A stretch of 64,000 nt of DNA from Pseudomonas sp. H3(2019) (GCF_007713465.1 NZ_VMSG01000010.1:119924-183923); one strand, 5' to 3'. Shown: positions 17,512 to 27,437, counted from the stretch's first letter. Numbers and translations: made by a program. Notes: generated by a model not told the origin, from the sequence alone.

Positions 17512-20500
17512 TTAACCTCCAGCGTGCTCAGGCCATTGCCTTGGCGGCGAACCTGGATTTGTACCGGGATTCGCTCGTGCATCTCCTGTACGTGGGAGAT
17601 CACCCCGACCTTGCGTCCTTGCGCCTGCAATCCGTCGAGGGCGTCCATCGCCAATTGCAGTGACTCGGGGTCGAGGCTGCCGAAGCCTTCATCGATGAAC
17701 AGCGATTCGATTTTCAGCGTGCTCGACGCCATCGAGGCCAGGCCCAGCGCCAGTGCCAGCGACACCAGGAAGGTTTCACCGCCCGATAGTGAATGCACTG
17801 AACGCAGTTCGTCGCCCATCTCCGTGTCCATCACCAGCAAGCCGAGCATGCTGCCGCCGCGCATGAGCCGGTAGCGGCGCACGAGTTGGCGCAACTGGGC
17901 GTTGGCGTGATGCACCAGCAAATCGAGGTTGTAAGCCTGGGCGATCTTGCGGAAAGTGTCTCCGGTGGCCGAGCCGATCAGGGCATTCAGCCGGGCCCAG
18001 CGCTGCCACTCGTTGTAGGCATCGCTGATGCGTTGGGCCAGCGCCTGATTGGCATCCTGGCGGCGTTGATCTTCGGCTTGTTGCGCACGCAGTTCGGCGC
18101 AGAGCTGTTCACTGATGCCGGACAGGGTTTGCAACTCATTGAGCGCGCCGGCCAGTTGTTCGGCGTCAAGGTTGCCGTTGTGCTGCGCCTGATGGCTGTG
18201 CAAGCGCTGTTCGCGTTCATGCACTAGCACCTTGGCTTGCTCGATGGCTTTTTCGCCGAGCTGAAGTTGTTGGCGCAGTTGGCTGACGTGCTCGTCGCTG
18301 AACGCGAGCAATTGCTCCAGACCACCATCGTCCAGTTCTGGATGAAGGGCACGCCATTGGGCAATCTTGCCGCTCAGCTCATGGCTTTCCGCTTCCAGCG
18401 CGTGCTGGCGTTGTTGCTCGGCCTTGAGCTCGGCGGCCAGTTGAATCTGCTGGCTACGTGCTTCTTGCAACTGCTGATTGGCCGTTGCTTCGGCCTGCCG
18501 GGCCTGTTCTACGGCCTGATCCAGTTGCTGCTGCCACTGCTCGGCACTCGGTTGGTCGCCCAGCAGTTCGGCGAGCTTCTGTTGGGCGGCGTGTTGCTGC
18601 CCGGCGAGTGCGCTGAATTGCTGCTGCGCGGCTTCCAATTGCTGCACGCGTGTCAGCTGCCGGTCCTGTTCTTTCTCCAGGTTTTGCTGACGCTGTTGTT
18701 GTTCGCTGAGCTCTTCGCGTTGCAGCTCCAGCTGTTCCAGACGCTGGGCAACCTGCTGATCGAGTTGCATGAAGGTCGCGGCAGGCTCGTTGCGCAAACC
18801 GTCAAGGGTCGCAGCCGGGAGCAGGGCGCTGAACGCTGCCAGTTCTTCTTCAAGGCGCTGGCTATCATTGCTCAACTCGCGTTGCTGGATCGCCAGTTGC
18901 TGGGCAGCCTGTTGGCTGGCCTGGTCGGCGGCTTGCAGTTGTTGCTGAAGACGTGCGGCGTCTTGCTGCAAGGTGAGCAGGGCGCTTTGTCGTTGTTCGT
19001 CCTGGGCAATGCTCTGAGTCAACTGAGCGCTTTGCTGATTCAGCCAGGCGTCGCGTTTTCCGGCTTCCTGGGTCAGCAACTGGGCGGCCAGCGGATGCGC
19101 TTCAAGGCTCGGTGTCAGGCTCTGCTGCTGGGTGGCCAGCTGTTCCTGTTGTTGCAGCAGTTCTTTTTGCTGGGCAATCAGCCCGCCGACCTCGGTGCGC
19201 AGGTCGGCGAGTTTTTCCTTGAGCAGGTCAACGGCTTTTTGTGCATTGGCCTGTTCGCTTTCATCGTGCCGGCCGAGGCTTCGCAGCAACGCTTCGGGCT
19301 GATGATAAGGATGTTCGATGCTGCCGCAGACCGGGCACGGTTGATCGTCCTGCAACTGCCCGCGCAACTCTTCGACGCTGGCACTGCGCGCCAGGCGCTG
19401 ACGCTCCAGCAGTTCCTGGGTGACTTTCAGGGTTTGCTCGGCAACAGTCAGTTCGGCCTTGGCCTGCACGCCTTCGCGGGTCAGGCGCTCGCGTTCTGTC
19501 TGCACGGTCTGCAGGCGCTGTTGCAGTTCCTGCGTGCGCGTGTCCAGTTCCTGCTGACGGGCCCACAGCCGTGCCAGCTCTTCGACAGCGCGTTGCTGTT
19601 TGCGATTATCTTGCAGCAGGCTGCCGAGGATCTGAATCTGCTCGGCAACGGCTTCGGGTTCGGCCCCGGCTTCGTTGTAGAGCAGCTCCAGACTTTGGCG
19701 TTGTGCGCTGAGCTGGTTCGCGGTGTCCGCCGCGCGTTGCTCCATCTGGAGCAGTTCGGCCTGACCCTTTTTCAGGCGATTGCCCACCAGCATCAGTTGC
19801 TGCAACCGTTCGCGGTAAGCGTTCCAGGCGTCACTGACGGGAGCCAGTTGGAGGCTCTGTTCCAGTTGCGTCGCAATCGTCGCCAGGCGTTCGGCAATCC
19901 GTTGTTGCTGTTCGAGCATTCGCGCGATGGTCTGTTGGCCTTCGTTACTGGCCTGTTCGGCGTTCTGCTTGAGTTCGGCTGAGGTATTGATGGACTGCGT
20001 CAGGCGCGCAAGGTTGCTCTGCTCTTCGAAGGCCTGACGCAGCAGCGGGGTGTTGCTGCTGTGTTGGCTTTGGGCCTGGGTCAGCGCAGTTTTTGCGGAC
20101 TCCAGGCTGTGTTCGAGTTGAACCTGACGGGTTTGCAACTCGCTCTGCTGTTGACTGTGTTGCTGAATCAACGCAGCCAAAGGGTTCAGTTGCGCGCTCA
20201 GCTCGGTTTGCCGGGCAAACTGATGCCGTTGCGGTGCCAGTTGCTCCAGGCGCGCCAGGCTCAGCCGCTCGCCAGCCTGGGCGTCCCACGACTGCTGGGC
20301 TTGTTGCAGCTGTTCGGCGGCGGCCAGTTGCTGGTCCTGCAACTGGTGCAGTTCCTTGAGCCAGGTGTTCTGCAGCTCAAGCTGCTTGAGCTGTGCCTGT
20401 TGGGTCTTGAGTTGTTGCTGGGCGTCGCTGAAGCGCTGATCGAGTTCGGCGCGGGCCTCGGGTTCAAGGGGCGTTACGCCAGTGGCCTGATCTTGCAGCA

Positions 20501-21149
20501 ACTTGTGGGCTTCGCGGGTTTCCTTGCTTTTGTCGAAAGCACGCTTGCCCAGGCGCGTGTAGAGCGCGGTGTCGGTGAGTTTTTCCAGCAGTTCGCTGCG
20601 GTCGTTGTCATCGGCCTTGAGAAACGCGCTGAACTCGCTTTGAGCAAGCATCACCGCGCGGGTGAACTGTTCGAAGTTCAGGCCCAGCACCGCTTCAAGT
20701 TGAGTCTTGTATTCGCCTTTCTGGCTGGCCAGCAGTTGATCGGTGTCGAGGTCGCGCAGGCTTTGACGGCTGGCTTGCAGTTTGCCGTTGGCTTTTTCAC
20801 GGGCGCGGTTGGCTTCCCAGCGCGCCCGATAGCGACGGCCGTCGATGCCGACAAAGTCGACCTCGGCATAGCCATCACCGGTGCCACGGCGCAGCAGGGT
20901 GCGCGGGTCGCCGGTGGCGATCTCGCCGTCCGCATCCGGTACTTTGGCGTCGCGTCCGGTGTTGTTGAGGCGTGGTACTGCACCAAACAACGCCAGGCAC
21001 AACGCATCGAGCAAGGTACTTTTGCCGGCCCCCGTCGGCCCGGTAATCGCAAACAGACCGGAACTGGCCAAGGGTTCGGCGGTGAAGTCGATTTCAAAGG
21101 GGCCTGCCAGCGAGGCGAGGTTCTTCAGGCGGATCGCGAGAATTTTCAT
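17508..21149 (-). CDS. sbcC: Nuclease SbcCD subunit C (SMC-like ATPase)
   Basis: A 1213-residue SMC/Rad50-type protein. The N-terminal ATPase half has Walker A GPTGAGKST at residues 37-45. Two very long Gln/Leu/Glu-rich coiled coils flank a zinc hook, CPVC at 605-608, almost exactly mid-protein. The C-terminal half has the signature LSGGETFLVSLALALGLA and Walker B LFIDEGFGSLD. With SbcD it forms the complex that opens DNA hairpins and processes double-strand breaks and protein-blocked ends. The start overlaps the sbcD stop (ATGA). The length is somewhat above E. coli SbcC (1048) because of longer coils. All ATPase motifs are intact. Confidence 0.97.
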   Translation of the reverse strand: MKILAIRLKNLASLAGPFEIDFTAEPLASSGLFAITGPTGAGKSTLLDALCLALFGAVPRLNNTGRDAKVPDADGEIATGDPRTLLRRGTGDGYAEVDFVGIDGRRYRARWEANRAREKANGKLQASRQSLRDLDTDQLLASQKGEYKTQLEAVLGLNFEQFTRAVMLAQSEFSAFLKADDNDRSELLEKLTDTALYTRLGKRAFDKSKETREAHKLLQDQATGVTPLEPEARAELDQRFSDAQQQLKTQQAQLKQLELQNTWLKELHQLQDQQLAAAEQLQQAQQSWDAQAGERLSLARLEQLAPQRHQFARQTELSAQLNPLAALIQQHSQQQSELQTRQVQLEHSLESAKTALTQAQSQHSSNTPLLRQAFEEQSNLARLTQSINTSAELKQNAEQASNEGQQTIARMLEQQQRIAERLATIATQLEQSLQLAPVSDAWNAYRERLQQLMLVGNRLKKGQAELLQMEQRAADTANQLSAQRQSLELLYNEAGAEPEAVAEQIQILGSLLQDNRKQQRAVEELARLWARQQELDTRTQELQQRLQTVQTERERLTREGVQAKAELTVAEQTLKVTQELLERQRLARSASVEELRGQLQDDQPCPVCGSIEHPYHQPEALLRSLGRHDESEQANAQKAVDLLKEKLADLRTEVGGLIAQQKELLQQQEQLATQQQSLTPSLEAHPLAAQLLTQEAGKRDAWLNQQSAQLTQSIAQDEQRQSALLTLQQDAARLQQQLQAADQASQQAAQQLAIQQRELSNDSQRLEEELAAFSALLPAATLDGLRNEPAATFMQLDQQVAQRLEQLELQREELSEQQQRQQNLEKEQDRQLTRVQQLEAAQQQFSALAGQQHAAQQKLAELLGDQPSAEQWQQQLDQAVEQARQAEATANQQLQEARSQQIQLAAELKAEQQRQHALEAESHELSGKIAQWRALHPELDDGGLEQLLAFSDEHVSQLRQQLQLGEKAIEQAKVLVHEREQRLHSHQAQHNGNLDAEQLAGALNELQTLSGISEQLCAELRAQQAEDQRRQDANQALAQRISDAYNEWQRWARLNALIGSATGDTFRKIAQAYNLDLLVHHANAQLRQLVRRYRLMRGGSMLGLLVMDTEMGDELRSVHSLSGGETFLVSLALALGLASMASSTLKIESLFIDEGFGSLDPESLQLAMDALDGLQAQGRKVGVISHVQEMHERIPVQIQVRRQGNGLSTLEVK

Positions 21150-22390
21150 GGCTGTTCGCTCTCCTGCTGAACGTCTTGCAGCAGCACCGCAAAGTCCTTG
21201 AGTGTCTGTTCGTCGACGGCGCTGCCGTAGTTATCGAGCCAGGCACGGCTGAATAATTCCTGTGGCGTGAGCTGGTCCAGTTCGACCAACTGACCGGTGT
21301 CATCAGCGCCGTCTCGACCGCCATTGCCTGCGTATTCGGCAGCGATCCGCACCAGCCGCACGGCTTTGCCTTGCAGGGCGGTTTCGATCTGTTGGCGCAA
21401 GTCCGGCTGCGGTTCGTCGAGGCGCACGCGGACTTCAAGCCACGGTTGGCGCTGGAGATCGGCTAGCAGGTCTATGTTCGGTAAATCTGCGAGTTGCGTC
21501 AGGATTTCACTGAGCGGAGCAGGGCCCAGGCGTTGCAGGTTGACCGCGCGGGGGATCAACCGGGGTTCGACGCTGAGCAGCGTCTCGCCGTCGAGCGTGA
21601 TGTCGAGAATCTGATGCTGATAGCCGATTTCGGAAAACGACAACGGGATCGGTGAGCCGCTGTAGCGAATGCGCGCCTCGCCGTTGACCTTCTGCGGCTT
21701 GTGCAAATGGCCGAGGGCAACGTAGCTGATGCTCGGGCCGAACAGGCTGGCGGGCAGGGCTTCGGCGTTGCCGATGATCAGGCTGCGCTCGGAGTCCTCG
21801 GACACCGATCCACCGGCCATGTGCGCATGGCTGATGGCGATCAATGCCTGACCGGGTTGGCGCTTGGCATTGGCGGCTTCGATCAGCCATTCATGCACCT
21901 GGCCAATGCCGCGCAGGTAGTTGTCGCCCAAATGGGCGCCGGTAACTTCGGCGGGGCGCAGAAACGGTAGCGCCAGGCACCAGCCAGCGATTTCACCCGA
22001 GGCATCGGGCAGCGGAATCAGCAAACGCTCGGCGTCCAGCTGCCCGTCATCGAGCCACAACACCCGGCCCAGTGCATGGGTGCGCAACCGGCGCATCAGC
22101 GGCGCAGGCAATTCGATCCGCGAGCCGGAGTCATGGTTGCCGGCGATCATCACGATGGTCAGCGATGGCTGCTGTTCGTGCGCGCTGACGATGAAGTCGT
22201 AGAGACGTTCCTGCGCTTTGACCGGTGGATTGACCGTGTCGAAGATATCGCCGGCGATCAGCAGCACATCGGGCTTTTCCACCCCCAGCTGACGCAGCAG
22301 CCAGTCGAGGAAACAGCCGTGTTCAAAGTCGCGCTCCTGGCCATGCAGGTTCTGCCCAAGGTGCCAGTCGGAGGTGTGGAACAGACGCAA
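21146..22390 (-). CDS. sbcD: Nuclease SbcCD subunit D (Mre11-like exonuclease)
   Basis: A 414-residue protein if started from TTG at 22390-22388, which has GGAG nine bases upstream and gives (M)RLFHTSDWHLGQN, the exact start of E. coli SbcD. The longer reading frame to 22465 adds 25 residues with no family match. Phosphoesterase motifs are present: D8 and H10 in SDWHLG, AGDIFD, and AGNHDSGSR, with GGSVSEDSE and LGHLHKPQ further on. The C-terminal 100 residues would contact SbcC. The manganese-dependent nuclease subunit is encoded first in the operon with sbcC. Confidence 0.95.
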   Translation of the reverse strand: MRLFHTSDWHLGQNLHGQERDFEHGCFLDWLLRQLGVEKPDVLLIAGDIFDTVNPPVKAQERLYDFIVSAHEQQPSLTIVMIAGNHDSGSRIELPAPLMRRLRTHALGRVLWLDDGQLDAERLLIPLPDASGEIAGWCLALPFLRPAEVTGAHLGDNYLRGIGQVHEWLIEAANAKRQPGQALIAISHAHMAGGSVSEDSERSLIIGNAEALPASLFGPSISYVALGHLHKPQKVNGEARIRYSGSPIPLSFSEIGYQHQILDITLDGETLLSVEPRLIPRAVNLQRLGPAPLSEILTQLADLPNIDLLADLQRQPWLEVRVRLDEPQPDLRQQIETALQGKAVRLVRIAAEYAGNGGRDGADDTGQLVELDQLTPQELFSRAWLDNYGSAVDEQTLKDFAVLLQDVQQESEQP

Positions 22391-22632
22391 GGCAAACTCC
22401 GTAGGAAATAAGGTGATGGCCGCAGGGAAATGGAGGCGGCGAAAGGGGAGAGAGTTTACTGGCAAATGCTTTGGGTTGCTGAGGGGCTTCTTGCAGATCG
22501 CGGAGGTTAATAACCGACCAATGGCGCGCCGGCCTGTTACTTCTGACAGTATTCGTGGCGCAGGGCAGGGCGTTTAATGGTGGCGGAGGGTATGAATACC
22601 TTGCAGCGATTAAACAAGCGTGGAGAAACACT

Positions 22633-23976
22633 ATGTCACAGCGTAGCTCGAACACGATCAGTCGAAGCAACACACCGCGTCACGGTCATGTCTTTTCCCC
22701 CGCTTCACGGGCCTATTTTGCCTGGCAGGAAGGGAAACTGGATGAAGGCGCGCTGAACCAGCGGGAGTCTGGAAAGCATTTCCCGCAGACCGTTGGCGGT
22801 TTGAAGGATCCTTTGGCTCCGGACGATGTGCTCAGCGCCACGCCACCTCTGGATGGAAAGATTGCCAGCGCGGGCCAACTGACCGGTGCGTTTCTGGATC
22901 AGCCCGGTGACCACTGGCAAAAGCACGAAGTGCGTAGTGGCGAATCATTGCCTGTCTCATGGAACTTTACTGCAAACCACCCCGCAAGGCGCTGGGACTA
23001 TTTCATAACCGAAGACGATTGGGACTCCAGCAAGCCCCTGGCGCGCAATCAGTTCGGCGCAAAGCCGTTTTATACGGTGCAAAACAATTGGCAACCATTC
23101 TGGAAATATCCAGATGAATTGATGCCTCCTTCCCCCACCGAACATGAAGTCCAGTTGCCCAAACGTGAGGGCTACCACGTGTTACTGGCTATTTATGTCG
23201 TTGCCGATACGGGGATGGCTTTCTATCAGATAATTGATCTGCTCTTTGGGGCGTCCGACGGAGGTGAACGTCCCGACACACCGACCGGGCTGACGGCCAG
23301 CGACGTTACTGACAAGCAAGTGGTGCTGACGTGGGATCAGGCAGTCGCCCCCATTGCCAAGTACCGTATTACACGAAGCGGGATCAGCACTGTCGATATT
23401 GACGCAACGCAACAGACCTGGACCGATAACAGCGTGGCGGCTGGAACCCGATACAGCTATTTTATTTCCGCAATCAATAACGAGGGCAAGGTTTCTGCAC
23501 CGAGTCGGGCCATTGAAGTGCATACGTTGACAGAAGATGGAGCACCCACTGCCCCAGTGAATCTGCACAGCATGGGCCAGACTGCGCAAAGTCTCAGACT
23601 GATGTGGGGTGCCTCTATCGGCACAACTCCGATTACCCAATACGTCATTTTCCGTAACGACCATGAAGTCGACCGCGCAGACGGCGATAAGACCACGTTT
23701 GAAGATCCAGGCCTGACGCCAGATACCACCTACGAATATTTTGTGAAAGCGCTCGACCAGAACGGCAAACTGTCGTCATCCAGTAACGTTCTGGACGTCA
23801 GAACCGAAGGGGGAGGAGGGGGTTATCCGGCTTGGGAACTGAATGCGAGGTATGAAAAAGACGCACGGGTCAGCCATTCGAGGAGCACGTGGAGATGCAT
23901 TCAGGCACATGTTTCGTACGTGCCGGATTGGGCGCCTGGTGTCGGCGATAATGTGCTTTGGGTCAAACAATCCTGA
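22633..23976 (+). CDS. AA10-type lytic polysaccharide monooxygenase with two FnIII and a chitin-binding module, no signal peptide
   Basis: A 447-residue protein from ATG 22633 with GGAG nine bases before it. Residues 17-205 match AA10 enzymes: HGHVFSPASRAYFA supplies the first copper histidine (His17), and TANHPARRWDYFITEDDWD carries the second. Two fibronectin III domains follow at about 215-300 and 305-395, then Gly5 and a C-terminal CBM5/12-like module (YPAWELNARYEKDARVSH...WRC...WAPG) typical of chitin binding. AA10 enzymes oxidise chitin or cellulose and need His at the mature N-terminus. Here a 16-residue polar, Ser/Arg/Asn-rich leader replaces a signal peptide, so export and maturation must differ from the norm. 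It is monocistronic. Confidence 0.88.
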   Translation: MSQRSSNTISRSNTPRHGHVFSPASRAYFAWQEGKLDEGALNQRESGKHFPQTVGGLKDPLAPDDVLSATPPLDGKIASAGQLTGAFLDQPGDHWQKHEVRSGESLPVSWNFTANHPARRWDYFITEDDWDSSKPLARNQFGAKPFYTVQNNWQPFWKYPDELMPPSPTEHEVQLPKREGYHVLLAIYVVADTGMAFYQIIDLLFGASDGGERPDTPTGLTASDVTDKQVVLTWDQAVAPIAKYRITRSGISTVDIDATQQTWTDNSVAAGTRYSYFISAINNEGKVSAPSRAIEVHTLTEDGAPTAPVNLHSMGQTAQSLRLMWGASIGTTPITQYVIFRNDHEVDRADGDKTTFEDPGLTPDTTYEYFVKALDQNGKLSSSSNVLDVRTEGGGGGYPAWELNARYEKDARVSHSRSTWRCIQAHVSYVPDWAPGVGDNVLWVKQS

Positions 23977-23984
23977 CCTGAGCA

Positions 23985-24017
23985 CTGGAACAATCATCCT
24001 GAAGGTGATTGTTCCAG
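23985..24017. terminator. Hairpin between convergent genes
   Basis: A perfect 12-bp stem CTGGAACAATCA/TGATTGTTCCAG with a nine-base loop lies between the monooxygenase stop and the end of the Bat operon. It lacks a strong T-tract in either direction, but its position suits transcription termination. Confidence 0.6.
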
Positions 24018-24048
24018 GTTGGCATTTGTAGCAGCTGGCATTCGGTGT

Positions 24049-25689
24049 TTATTTCGGATAAAGCGGCGGCAAGCCACTGTCGCCGACCGGGTCGTGGACC
24101 CGTTCGGCGATCGGGATGGCGCGGATGGCGCGCCAGAGTTCTTCGCCTTGCCAGTAATGCCCGGTTTCGCTGTAGAGCGCGCCATTCAAGCCGTCCAGTG
24201 CGTCGGACAGCGGTACGAAGCGTGCGGCCATGTCGGCCAGGGTTTCCGGCTGTTGACGGGCCCAGGCGTCGAGCGCCTGACGGGTGGCTTGAGGGTCGTT
24301 GGCCTGGCAGGCACGCTTGAGGTCGTCGAGTAGCGTGCGCGGGCTCGGGCCGGTTTGTGCGGCGCGCAGAATGGCCGGTTGCCAACGCGCACGCCACCAG
24401 AGGCCGAAGCCAAGCAGGGTTGTGCAGGCGAGGATAAAGGTGCTGAGCTTCCAGTACCAGAGTGCTTCACTGCCGGGCGCTATGGTAGCCGGCACGTTAC
24501 CCGCCGGAGCGTCGACCATCAGGCTTGGGTTGTTCACGGCGTTCAGGGTGCGAGCGGGCAGGCTGCTGCGCTCCAGATGATCTTGAAGGGTGTTCCACCA
24601 GACCACGTCCACGGGGGGCAATTCGATTTGCCCGATACGAATGGGCACCAGTGCTTCGCGGTCTTCGCGGATGCCGATCAGCCCCCGGTCACCGGGCTGA
24701 TTGCTCAGTTGTGGTTGATCGGGATATCGCCGTAACCCGCTGGTTTCGGTGGCGGGCAGGGGCGGCAGTTGCGAGCTGGCCAGGCCTTCGGCTTTCAGGG
24801 TCAGGCTGCGGGTCATGGAGTCGCCCACTTGAACGTGATCAGGCGTAGGGTTCCAGCTTTCACTGAGACTCAGGCTGCGCGCCGGCAGCCAAGGGGCGTC
24901 GGCGGGATAGTCGGCCGGTTTGGGCTTGACGGTCAGGTTGAGCCCGGTAGAACTCACGCGAATCAGTTTGCCCGCTTTTGGCCCTTGCGGGGCCGGCTCC
25001 TGAGAAGGTTGCGTCTCCACCAGGGTGGCGCTGAACATCTGCGCGGGAATCGTCAGCAGGCCGCTGTGTTGTGGGTAAATTGCGTAGCGCCGTTCGATCA
25101 CGCCGTGGCGCAGGTCATTGATGACTTTTTCGTAAGTGCGCGACTCGCCGAGTTGTTCGACGCGCGCATCGGGGATTTGCAGCGGGGTAAGGCTGCTGTC
25201 GTCATACAGTGACACCGAGTGATAGATGCGCAAGGTCAGAATCGCCTGGGCCTGCACGTACACCGTGTCCTGATCGAGGCTGGTTTCGATGAACACGGGT
25301 GCCAGTTTGTCGGCGCTGTCCTGCTTCTCGCTTTCGACCACCTGCAAGTTGATCGGCTGGCTTTTGTACTCACCAAGCGCCAGGGACGGGATGACCAGTG
25401 TGCCGTTGTGCCGGGGCAGGAGGGTGATGATCCAGCGGGTGGTGGCGTGGCTGTCGTCACCCAGGGTTGTGAGCTGATTGACCTGGCGGGTGCCGCGAAC
25501 CTCGAACAGTGGGTCAAGTGCGCTCAGGTCAGGTTTGCCGAACTGCGTGACATCACTGGATTCGAGGGTCAGTTCGACCGTCTCGCCGGAATTCACGCGG
25601 CTGCGATCGATGCTGGCAACCAGACCCGCAGCTTGGGCACCCACGGTCCAGAGCGAAAGGCTGAGTAATAGAGCGGTGAAGCGGGTCAT
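24049..25689 (-). CDS. BatD-like exported/membrane protein
   Basis: A 546-residue protein with a signal peptide (MTRFTALLLSLSLWTVGAQAAG). A large periplasmic part follows, built of BatD-type beta domains (VNSGETVELTLESSD..., WIITLLPRHNGTLVIPSL). One membrane helix near residues 405-427 (WYWKLSTFILACTTLLGFGLWW) precedes a cytoplasmic helical tail. The BatD family was named for aerotolerance in Bacteroides. It is the last gene of the operon, overlapping the upstream VWA-TPR gene by four bases. Expected role: envelope component working with the VWA proteins and the MoxR ATPase. No enzyme motif is visible. Confidence 0.87.
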   Translation of the reverse strand: MTRFTALLLSLSLWTVGAQAAGLVASIDRSRVNSGETVELTLESSDVTQFGKPDLSALDPLFEVRGTRQVNQLTTLGDDSHATTRWIITLLPRHNGTLVIPSLALGEYKSQPINLQVVESEKQDSADKLAPVFIETSLDQDTVYVQAQAILTLRIYHSVSLYDDSSLTPLQIPDARVEQLGESRTYEKVINDLRHGVIERRYAIYPQHSGLLTIPAQMFSATLVETQPSQEPAPQGPKAGKLIRVSSTGLNLTVKPKPADYPADAPWLPARSLSLSESWNPTPDHVQVGDSMTRSLTLKAEGLASSQLPPLPATETSGLRRYPDQPQLSNQPGDRGLIGIREDREALVPIRIGQIELPPVDVVWWNTLQDHLERSSLPARTLNAVNNPSLMVDAPAGNVPATIAPGSEALWYWKLSTFILACTTLLGFGLWWRARWQPAILRAAQTGPSPRTLLDDLKRACQANDPQATRQALDAWARQQPETLADMAARFVPLSDALDGLNGALYSETGHYWQGEELWRAIRAIPIAERVHDPVGDSGLPPLYPK

Positions 25690-27437
25690 CGAGTTTTTCC
25701 CTGATCCTGATGTTGTTGCTGTTCGTACCAGAATTTACGTTTAAGCAGTTCTCCCGGCTCATCCGGGATTTTACGCAGCCATTGCTCCAGGGCCTGGCGG
25801 TGCTCGCCGTCGAAGTTGGCGTCGGCAGTGCGGATCGGCGGTGTGCTGCGTTGTTCGTCACCCGACTCACTGCCCGGCACTTCATTATTGCCCGGTTGTG
25901 GCGGGGTGTCCGTCTGGTTTTCGCTGTTGGCGTCGTTGCGCGATTGCGCGGTTTGCGTGTCGGTCTTTTGCTCGTCACTGGTCGAGGTTTGCGTCGACGC
26001 ACCCGGTGGCGGGGGTTGCTGAGTTTGCGGGTGCTCTTCGCCGTCGGTTTTATCCGGCTCATTGGATGAAGTGGAGGCTTTCTGTTTGATCAACGCTTCT
26101 ACCAGCGCTTTGTTGGTCTGCGCCGGGCGTAAATCAGGTTGCAGCTCAAGGGCTTGTTCATAGGCATCGACGGCAGCTTCCAGTTCACCACTTTTAGCCA
26201 GGGCGTTGCCGCGATTGTAGTTTGCACGGGCGTCGTTGCCTTCGGCGAAACGCTCGGCAGCAGCGGCATACTCACCGGCCTCATACAGCGCGACGCCTTG
26301 CCATTGCCGATCCTGAAAACGCTGCGCGGCCTCCGCGGGCTGGTGTTGCTTGAGCAAGTGCAGGCCCTGTTGGTCGGGGCGCAGCCAAAGATCGTTGAAC
26401 TCGAAGGCGTAACTCGGTTGCGGCAGCATGAACAGCAATGGCAGGCAGAACAGCCAGCCTCGGCGTCCCGCGCAGGCCGTCAGCAGCAACAGCGGCAGTA
26501 ACAGCCAATAGCCCTGATCGGCCCAGGTATCCAGGCGCAGAGTCTGGCCATCGTTACGCACGCTATGCGGGCTATCGAGCAGCCCGAGACCGCGCAGGTC
26601 GCTGTCGTCCAGCTGCGCTTGCCGGTAACGCCCCTGCATTTCGCTGGCAAAGGCTTTAAGGCTTGGCCCGTCGAGACGCGGCACGAGGATCGCGCCTTGC
26701 GCATCCTTGAGGAAACTGCCGTGTTCGTCAGCGATCGGTGCGCCTTGCGGGGTGCCGATGCCAAGCATCAACCATTGCGGTGCCTGGCCGCGCAGAGCCT
26801 GACGAATTCCCTGGCGCTCCTGGTCGCTGAGGGATGAGCCAATCAGTAGAATCCGGCCTTGGCCGAGGGCGCCGCGGTTGAGTAATGTCAGTGCCTTGGT
26901 CACAGCCAGATCGGCGCGATGACCGGCTTCGGGCATGATCGAAGGTTTCAGCGCTTCCAGCAGGTTGCTGCTGGTGGCCAGGTCGTCCGAGAGCGGCACC
27001 AGCGTGTGCGCGCTGCCGGCATAGACGACGATGGCGGTCTGAGCGTCGCTGCGCGCTTGCAACAGATCGAGCAGCTTGCGCCGGGCCTGTTCAAGGCGCG
27101 TGGACGGCACGTCGGTGGCGAGCATTTCCGGGGTCAATTCAAACAGAACCACCAAGGGGTCGGCAGGTTTCTGCGCGGATTGTTCGACCCGTTCCCAACT
27201 GGGCCCCAATAGCGCCAATACCGCCAGAACCCAGGCCAGGCCCAGGGCGACCCACGGCAACTTGCTTTCACGCCCGTTGCCACCGCTGAGCAGGGTGGCG
27301 TGGAAGGCCGGCGGCAGGATCATCTGCCAGCGACCCGCGCGTTTTTGCCGGTGCCAGAGTTGCCACAGCAACCAGCCCAATAGCGGCAACAACAGCAGCC
27401 ACCAGGGACGGAACCAATACGGCCAGAGCGCGATCAT
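25686..27437 (-). CDS. VWA-TPR fusion protein (BatB/BatC-like) with degenerate MIDAS
   Basis: A 583-residue protein. Two N-terminal membrane helices (WWLLLLPLLGWLLWQLW and WVALGLAWVLAVLALL) precede a von Willebrand A domain (about 90-290). A further membrane segment lies near 310-345. A TPR region (about 380-455, ALYEAGEYAAAAERFAEG... and ANYNRGNALAKSGELEAAVDAYEQAL) and a low-complexity Gln/Thr/Asn/Pro-rich stretch follow. It thus combines the BatB and BatC roles. The position where a MIDAS DxSxS should stand reads FELTPEM, so metal coordination is probably lost, whereas the neighbouring VWA protein keeps it. It overlaps its neighbours by four bases on both sides. Confidence 0.87.
   Translation of the reverse strand: MIALWPYWFRPWWLLLLPLLGWLLWQLWHRQKRAGRWQMILPPAFHATLLSGGNGRESKLPWVALGLAWVLAVLALLGPSWERVEQSAQKPADPLVVLFELTPEMLATDVPSTRLEQARRKLLDLLQARSDAQTAIVVYAGSAHTLVPLSDDLATSSNLLEALKPSIMPEAGHRADLAVTKALTLLNRGALGQGRILLIGSSLSDQERQGIRQALRGQAPQWLMLGIGTPQGAPIADEHGSFLKDAQGAILVPRLDGPSLKAFASEMQGRYRQAQLDDSDLRGLGLLDSPHSVRNDGQTLRLDTWADQGYWLLLPLLLLTACAGRRGWLFCLPLLFMLPQPSYAFEFNDLWLRPDQQGLHLLKQHQPAEAAQRFQDRQWQGVALYEAGEYAAAAERFAEGNDARANYNRGNALAKSGELEAAVDAYEQALELQPDLRPAQTNKALVEALIKQKASTSSNEPDKTDGEEHPQTQQPPPPGASTQTSTSDEQKTDTQTAQSRNDANSENQTDTPPQPGNNEVPGSESGDEQRSTPPIRTADANFDGEHRQALEQWLRKIPDEPGELLKRKFWYEQQQHQDQGKTR

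Noticed and set aside
18237..19982. 581-codon plus-strand frame inside sbcC
   Set aside because: The Leu/Gln-rich antisense translation of the SbcC coiled coils mimics a membrane protein; there is no ribosome site or homology.
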